A DNA stretch of 64,000 nucleotides, taken from Taibaiella sp. GTDB lineage: Bacteria > Bacteroidota > Bacteroidia > Chitinophagales > Chitinophagaceae. The position numbers and the translations under genes were made by a program. Positions 58,634 to 64,000 of this stretch are shown here, in pieces. The notes beneath the pieces are model-generated. The model was given only the letters and a program-made list of their open reading frames with translations. It did no database searches and had not been told where the DNA came from. Each line of letters opens with the position of its first letter. The stretch's first letter is position 1. The stretch covers positions 62,001 through 126,000 of the forward strand of contig JACDGL010000001.1 in NCBI GenBank assembly GCA_013815385.1. The letters run 5' to 3'.

Positions 58634-61600
58634 TTAACGGAATATCAGTTTGTTGGTAAATTGGTTATCCTCTATATCAGCGCGTAAGAAGTACATGCCG
58701 GTTTGCAATCCTGTTAACCGTAGTGTTGTGGTGTTGTTCCATTGCTGCGAGGGGATGCTGACGCTATACACTACCCTGCCGGCAATATCAGTTAACGATA
58801 ATTTCATATTGGTGCCCGGCAGCCCTGTCCATCTTACATAAAACAAACCATTGTTAACCGGATTGGGATAAACACTGATCACCTGGTCTTTGTCAGTCCA
58901 GTCTATACGGCGTACCCGGGAGTAAAACATATTGCCGTTAAGCAATGTATAGCGCAGGCGATAATATACGGATGCATTTGTTTTTACAACCGGGGTATCT
59001 GTATAATTATATACAGCCACGTCTTTATGCATTGCCGCAACAGAATAGATAGTACTGAAATTACTATCGTTGGGTGAGCGTTGCAGTTCATAATTATTTA
59101 CAGCTGTATCTATATAAGATGTCCATTGGGAAGATACGTTTTGAAGATTAATGCGCTGGGCATCAAACAAGAGATAGTCAATGCCAATTGGGAATGTATG
59201 TGTAGGACCCCCATCATTAAACCATAGTTCTGAGAATGAAGGCAGGTTCAATTGCGCATAATATCCCTGGTCATATGGAACCCATTTGATCTTGCCGGAT
59301 GGGTAATAGCTGTAGGTTCCAGTCAAATTATCAGACAGATCACCATTTTCATGATCGGTATTTGGATCATCATACTTTGTAATACCCATCGTATAGGCAT
59401 CTTCTGCGCGGGTACAGGAGGGGCACAAAGAATCCGTTAGCATAGCTACTACATCTGTGTCAAGAATATAAAGGCGTACCCCTACAGAATCTGATGGCGT
59501 TGTACTACTCTTTGCTGTGAAGCTGCGCGGAAAATAATATTGTGTGCTCCCGGCATTGGCCAGTGATGTATGAGGATAGGCAGTAAATGTAGTATTCGGT
59601 AACACTTGTCCCTGTGGATTAGCAGATGCCAATATCTCAGTTACATGTACAAAATCTACAAATTGGTTACCGGTCAGATCTTGGGTAGCGGAGGTAACAG
59701 AAGAAGCGGTGAGCACAGGATATTTAAGATCAAAAATATGAATATCATCCACAGCTATCCCTTCAAAAGTAGCACCAGGATCAGAATTGAACACAAAACG
59801 AAGCTTTAGCGGCTGGGAGGAAACGGGCAACGGAATAGATGCTACATGCCAGCGTGTAAAGCCATTTGTATTCCAAAGATCAAAAGGAGCGCTATACCAG
59901 TTTGTACCCTGCCCCACTGCGCCAAGCTTGGCCCACACGATACCATCAGTTGAATATTCTATCCATGCACCATCGCACAGCGTGCTTCCGCAATTTTCTA
60001 TATTCATCGCAAGGCTAAAGCTCAACATAGGATGTGCAAGCGCAGAAACATCAAAACAAGGCGAGTATAAATAGGAATGTTCCAGGTCGTTATAATTACC
60101 AGTCAGATTGGTCTTCCATGCCTTTGTTCCACTTGCAGCCTTATGTATAAGCCTTGATGCAGGAGTGCCATACTGCCATGAATTATTTTGTCCGCCAGAG
60201 AACCAGTTACCATCCCCATTCTCAAAATCCTGCAAATAAGGATAAGCGGTAATCAGCGGCTGGTTGTGAAAAGAATATCCGAACAGACTATCGTTTGCTG
60301 TATATGTATCGCCGGCTGCCTGCAACCATACATTTAGTAAATGCGCACCGGGTGCAGAAATATCTGCATGTTTCCTGAATGTAAATAAAACAGTATCCTT
60401 ACCGGTTATTGAAAGCAAAGTATCTTTTACAATTACTCCGCCGTCTGATTGATAAAACAACAACACATTGTTCTGTGTCTGCCGAACGCTATTGTACACC
60501 CTTACGGTAACTGCTTCAGATGCACCTAACCCGCATCCGATTGTATTAGGCGATACAACACCTGCCATCTGGACATCGTTCTTAACGGTATACAACCGAA
60601 CATTATCGAATGTAATGCCATTGCCAAAATTACGTGCAGCAATAAGCGAGGTATCGTGTTGGCCAAAGCGCAGCTGAAATGAGGTAGTGAATGACTGGTG
60701 ATTGTTATACAATACATCTGATAACGAAAGCGAGCCTGAGTGAAGTACCGTACCAATAACAGAGGTATTTAACAGGTAGATATTCTGCCACAGCTGTGTA
60801 TCAGCACCATGTATTGTTACACTATTTCCGGATGTATCCGCCGGTGTACCATGGACCAGATAATCAAACTGGAAACGCACCTCGTCTGTAAAAGCATTAT
60901 AAGCAGCTAAATTGAAGGTACCGGCAAAGTAGTTTTGATTGCCTCCCTTTGCATACTGGCTGGCATCCAGGCTTACGGAGCGATTACCGGATATAAGGAT
61001 GCTATCATCAACAAATGAACGCATGCGACCGAATGTATCAACAGAAGTGAAAAAATCCCAATGCGCATTTGGCGAAACGCCTATTGAATCGTGCAACACA
61101 GTCACTACAGGCATAGACTCAAAATCATCAGTGAACCCAGCAATTACGTCTATGGGTTGGTTTTGAAGATTGAGTATTGTTTTGGCAAGCGTATCATTAC
61201 CAGGTACCGGATCGTGAATTGAGTTTGTCACCGCTACACGTATGGTATAAGACCCTGGCAGGGAAAGATTGAGACCGGTAATTGTATCAATAACTGCGCC
61301 AAGTGGTGGAATCACGTTTGTAAATATTTCGTTGATCCAGGGACCGTTATTAATGCTGTACGAAACATTATAAAAATTGCATGGTGCTGTATAAAGATTA
61401 TTTATTTCAAAAATGAGACGTTCACTAGAGGAAAGCGATGTGCTTGTCAGTTGCCTGCCACTTACCGGGGCAATTATCTTGTGTAGTAATAGATCGCCTG
61501 AAGAGAAAGTACCGGTGCAGGTACCATCAGAAGGTTTTCTTTTTATTGCTATGCTTCTGTAGCCGGCAGAGCCATTCACCAATGGACGAATAGCTGCGTA

Positions 61601-63961
61601 GTAAGTACTATCCAATTGCAGGCCGGAGAATACATAGGTAGTATCAGTAACTGTATCTACAGGTTGCATAAAATTTCCCTTCTTCAGCAGTACCTGGTAG
61701 CGGGTACTGTTCGAGTCCGGGCTCCAGTGCATATTTATATACCCGGGGCATTGTATTGCAGCGAGTGCGAGTACCGGCTGGGAGTTAATAACGAAAGGTC
61801 CACTAACTGATTGCTCGCCCGTACTGTTACGTGTCAGGCGAAGAAAAGCCTGGTTGGTGCTGATAACAGGTGGCACCCAGTTATAAAATAATTGGTTAGC
61901 AGGTATTCCATTATCGAACATTGACCAATGGGATCCATTATCAACTGAATACTCGATGGTGAAAGTATGCGTATCAGGCGATGCATCCCAATACACCTGA
62001 AAACCTACATGTGCTATGATAGCTTCATTTGCTACAGGATAGGTAAGCTTGATACCGGTTGGCACATAATCATACGCAACTACATAATTTTGCGAAGGTG
62101 AAGGCACATGGAAACCTTTTACTGTAATAGTATAGGTCCCGGGCGCAGGGTTATTAAGAGTTACCTGCTCACAATTATTTACATGGTCTTCCTCTTCCGT
62201 AGCAAGGTTATTGATATTGGCAATTGCAGTATCCAGTACCAGCGGATGGTGTATACTTCCGGTGGGGTCAGTAACTGTTATATCCAGATCATTGACCAGT
62301 TGGTGAGCTGACAGTGGGCTCGCAGCAGTATCATGCCAGTAGAGCAAAGCCTTGAATGAAGACGTATTTGCCGGAACCGTCACCGTAAAGGATCTGACCC
62401 CACCATCTGTAATATTAGCAGTAGTATACCTGTTATTATTCAATATCTGCAACGATCGGTTAACGTTCAGGAAGCCAAACCCAAAGCGGTAATCAGGTCC
62501 TGCATTCCCAATATCTGTAGTACCATTAATAATAATGGCTTTCAATACATCGCCCCTTGGATTAGCATTTCCAAACAATTGCCTGTATCGCTGAGTAAGG
62601 ATACCCAATGCTCCCGCCACTTGCGGAGAAGCCATACTTGTTCCACTGGCCGTACTGTATACATCTACTCCTATAGTAGAGAATACATCCACGCCATTAG
62701 CAGATAGTTCAGGTTTTAATCTTCCATCACGTACAGGTCCACGGGAGCCATCTCCTGCGTTATTATAATTCTTATCAGTACTCGTAACTACCAGTATGTT
62801 TTTTGCTCCCTGATATCCGCCGGCTATAGTACCAAATCCGGTAGGATATGGAATACAATTAAGGTTCCCTTCATTGCCGGCTGCAAAAACATGTTGTACA
62901 TACGGATATTGCTGCTCTATCTGGTCTAGTGCATTTGCATAAAAGTCGTATATGCCATGATAATTACAATCCCCTTCAGTAACTGAATAAGAATTGTTGG
63001 TAATAGTCATATTGTAATCACGAAACATAGCACCCGTTCTAAACCATACTTCGTCATACAAATGATCTATAAGCGTGACATGGGGCAGCATACCCTCAGC
63101 GCGTGGGTCTATGATACCTGCGCCGCCTGCTATTCCATTTATGTGTACTCCATGATGCGCATCGGGGGCAGGATTATAATTAACAACACGATCCTTCAGA
63201 TCTATGTGATAGATACCGGAAGTATTATCTCCCACCCCTATCACAACACTATCGCCCATCAGTCCGTTCCCGCCAAGTGCGCGCGGTAGGTATGGTATAT
63301 TCGCTTTTTCCATAGCCCTTGCACCATAATCAAGCAAAGTAAACCCTGAAACAGGATTTATAAAGTGCACCCCATACCATTGGGCTATTGCACTTACGTA
63401 TGCCGCAGGCAATTGTATTTTGTAAGCGTTAAATTTTTCGATACTTGCATCCGGTATTACCTGCACTGCATATTGGGTAAATAGTGTTGCAATATCTGAC
63501 GCAGCAATTCCGGGATAAAAAGATGCAATAACCTGTACATTACTATTTATATGTTCATTTACTTTCTTCCATAGGTAATCACTTGCCTTCCACGCAGGCT
63601 GCATTTTCACAATGCCGCGGAGATTACCGTCATTAAGGTTTGATAATAGCCTTCCAGGAGTTAGTATAGCGGTAAATGCATTAGGAGGCAGATAATCCTG
63701 TAGTACTATCCGGTTATTTTTTAAGACCTCACGCTCCTGTTGTGAGGGTAAGGAATAGAATTGTATCAACACTTGCAATGGGCGGGCACTAGGCGATGCA
63801 GCCATACTATCCAAAAATAATTTAGCATTGGCCGGTGGTACAATAACAGCATTCAGTAATGCGATCGATTGTTGCTGGCAGATACCTGCTTGCGTATTAA
63901 CAAGAAGCAGGAAAAGAATAAAATAGCTAAAATAATTTTTACACCTTATAAATAAAGTCAT
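58634..63961 (-). CDS. Secreted S8 (subtilisin-like) peptidase with T9SS type A sorting domain
   Basis: A 1775-residue exported protease. Signal peptide (cleavage near AGICQ), then a pro-region to about 220, and the S8 domain with Asp245 (IGVGDN), His270 (HHGVHINGIAGG), oxyanion Asn363 (AAGNEGN) and Ser442 (ASGTSMASPQVAG) as the catalytic set. After it come beta-sandwich units: a P-domain-like region (about 510-630), a fibronectin-III-like unit near 740-820, and two MAM/CARDB-like units. The C-terminal ~80 residues form the type A sorting signal: VYPNPVNNGLFYVRW, IAGRVVY, LQTGMYFLRA and NKLIFR. It is probably exported by the type IX system and held on or released from the cell surface. Confidence 0.92.
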   Translation of the reverse strand: MTLFIRCKNYFSYFILFLLLVNTQAGICQQQSIALLNAVIVPPANAKLFLDSMAASPSARPLQVLIQFYSLPSQQEREVLKNNRIVLQDYLPPNAFTAILTPGRLLSNLNDGNLRGIVKMQPAWKASDYLWKKVNEHINSNVQVIASFYPGIAASDIATLFTQYAVQVIPDASIEKFNAYKIQLPAAYVSAIAQWYGVHFINPVSGFTLLDYGARAMEKANIPYLPRALGGNGLMGDSVVIGVGDNTSGIYHIDLKDRVVNYNPAPDAHHGVHINGIAGGAGIIDPRAEGMLPHVTLIDHLYDEVWFRTGAMFRDYNMTITNNSYSVTEGDCNYHGIYDFYANALDQIEQQYPYVQHVFAAGNEGNLNCIPYPTGFGTIAGGYQGAKNILVVTSTDKNYNNAGDGSRGPVRDGRLKPELSANGVDVFSTIGVDVYSTASGTSMASPQVAGALGILTQRYRQLFGNANPRGDVLKAIIINGTTDIGNAGPDYRFGFGFLNVNRSLQILNNNRYTTANITDGGVRSFTVTVPANTSSFKALLYWHDTAASPLSAHQLVNDLDITVTDPTGSIHHPLVLDTAIANINNLATEEEDHVNNCEQVTLNNPAPGTYTITVKGFHVPSPSQNYVVAYDYVPTGIKLTYPVANEAIIAHVGFQVYWDASPDTHTFTIEYSVDNGSHWSMFDNGIPANQLFYNWVPPVISTNQAFLRLTRNSTGEQSVSGPFVINSQPVLALAAIQCPGYINMHWSPDSNSTRYQVLLKKGNFMQPVDTVTDTTYVFSGLQLDSTYYAAIRPLVNGSAGYRSIAIKRKPSDGTCTGTFSSGDLLLHKIIAPVSGRQLTSTSLSSSERLIFEINNLYTAPCNFYNVSYSINNGPWINEIFTNVIPPLGAVIDTITGLNLSLPGSYTIRVAVTNSIHDPVPGNDTLAKTILNLQNQPIDVIAGFTDDFESMPVVTVLHDSIGVSPNAHWDFFTSVDTFGRMRSFVDDSILISGNRSVSLDASQYAKGGNQNYFAGTFNLAAYNAFTDEVRFQFDYLVHGTPADTSGNSVTIHGADTQLWQNIYLLNTSVIGTVLHSGSLSLSDVLYNNHQSFTTSFQLRFGQHDTSLIAARNFGNGITFDNVRLYTVKNDVQMAGVVSPNTIGCGLGASEAVTVRVYNSVRQTQNNVLLFYQSDGGVIVKDTLLSITGKDTVLFTFRKHADISAPGAHLLNVWLQAAGDTYTANDSLFGYSFHNQPLITAYPYLQDFENGDGNWFSGGQNNSWQYGTPASRLIHKAASGTKAWKTNLTGNYNDLEHSYLYSPCFDVSALAHPMLSFSLAMNIENCGSTLCDGAWIEYSTDGIVWAKLGAVGQGTNWYSAPFDLWNTNGFTRWHVASIPLPVSSQPLKLRFVFNSDPGATFEGIAVDDIHIFDLKYPVLTASSVTSATQDLTGNQFVDFVHVTEILASANPQGQVLPNTTFTAYPHTSLANAGSTQYYFPRSFTAKSSTTPSDSVGVRLYILDTDVVAMLTDSLCPSCTRAEDAYTMGITKYDDPNTDHENGDLSDNLTGTYSYYPSGKIKWVPYDQGYYAQLNLPSFSELWFNDGGPTHTFPIGIDYLLFDAQRINLQNVSSQWTSYIDTAVNNYELQRSPNDSNFSTIYSVAAMHKDVAVYNYTDTPVVKTNASVYYRLRYTLLNGNMFYSRVRRIDWTDKDQVISVYPNPVNNGLFYVRWTGLPGTNMKLSLTDIAGRVVYSVSIPSQQWNNTTTLRLTGLQTGMYFLRADIEDNQFTNKLIFR

Positions 63962-64000
63962 AACTGGTCTTGTATCGATACCTGTAGCTATCCGCTTATA

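Noticed and set aside
1-64000. tRNA and rRNA genes
   Set aside because: No TTCGAnTCC-type T-loop with a matching acceptor stem and no rRNA sequence was noticed while reading both strands.

Overview
The window looks like a chromosomal segment of a member of the Bacteroidota, most likely in or near the Chitinophagaceae. Reasons visible in the sequence: exported proteins carry type IX secretion sorting domains (both the gliding-associated type B form at 19335-21527 and the type A form at the end of 58634-63961). There are DUF4476 proteins, a TamL-type lipoprotein porin, a CarboxypepD_reg-like/outer-membrane barrel protein and an N-terminally extended NusB. Ribosome binding sites are weak or absent, and start sites are preceded by TAnnTTTG boxes, the -7 element of this phylum. 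No rRNA, tRNA or CRISPR array was recognised.

Layout. 1-7 kb: a small secreted protein, then a minus-strand block of prenyl synthase/RNase R and LpxK/FtcD around a secreted repeat protein. 7.0-10.2 kb: a compact plus-strand operon of an E1-like (ThiF/MoeB fold) enzyme, a LuxI/FeeM-like N-acyl synthase, a GNAT acetyltransferase and a Tat-signal nitroreductase, closed by a strong terminator. I consider this the best candidate for an uncharacterised biosynthetic system. 10.2-28.4 kb: housekeeping and envelope genes (ndk, nrnA, two tandem FKBP isomerases, M1 peptidase, mutS, an acidic protein, a VOC protein, a T9SS cargo protein, an ABC permease, a methyltransferase, a PAP2 phosphatase, a DUF4476 protein, an rRNA/tRNA methyltransferase, tamL). 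28.5-30.45 kb: an accessory patch with an AT-rich lipoprotein gene, a phage-terminase-like HTH gene, an open frame with no canonical start that contains a palindromic repeat read in frame, and extragenic repeats. 30.4-42.9 kb: outer-membrane receptor, tryptophan 2,3-dioxygenase, an ABC exporter pair, NamZ muramidase, SlyD-like FKBP, ExbB/ExbD and RecG. RecG appears to start at ATA. 42.9-47.8 kb: a TetR-TolC-HlyD-MFS efflux operon with a perfect 13-bp inverted repeat covering its promoter. 47.9-64 kb: nusB-DUF1573-yajC-coaE, an M1 peptidase, a biotin carrier protein, DUF4476 and lipocalin-like proteins, PDH E1 beta, a diheme cytochrome c, a geranylgeranyl-reductase-like flavoprotein and a 1775-residue secreted subtilase.

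How the genes work together. Most neighbours are independent housekeeping genes in short operons. Three groups look functionally joined: the E1/acyltransferase/nitroreductase operon (small-molecule or lipid-amino-acid modification, inferred), the TetR-controlled tripartite efflux pump, and the nusB-yajC-coaE core operon. All assignments come from reading motifs by eye; no database search was run.
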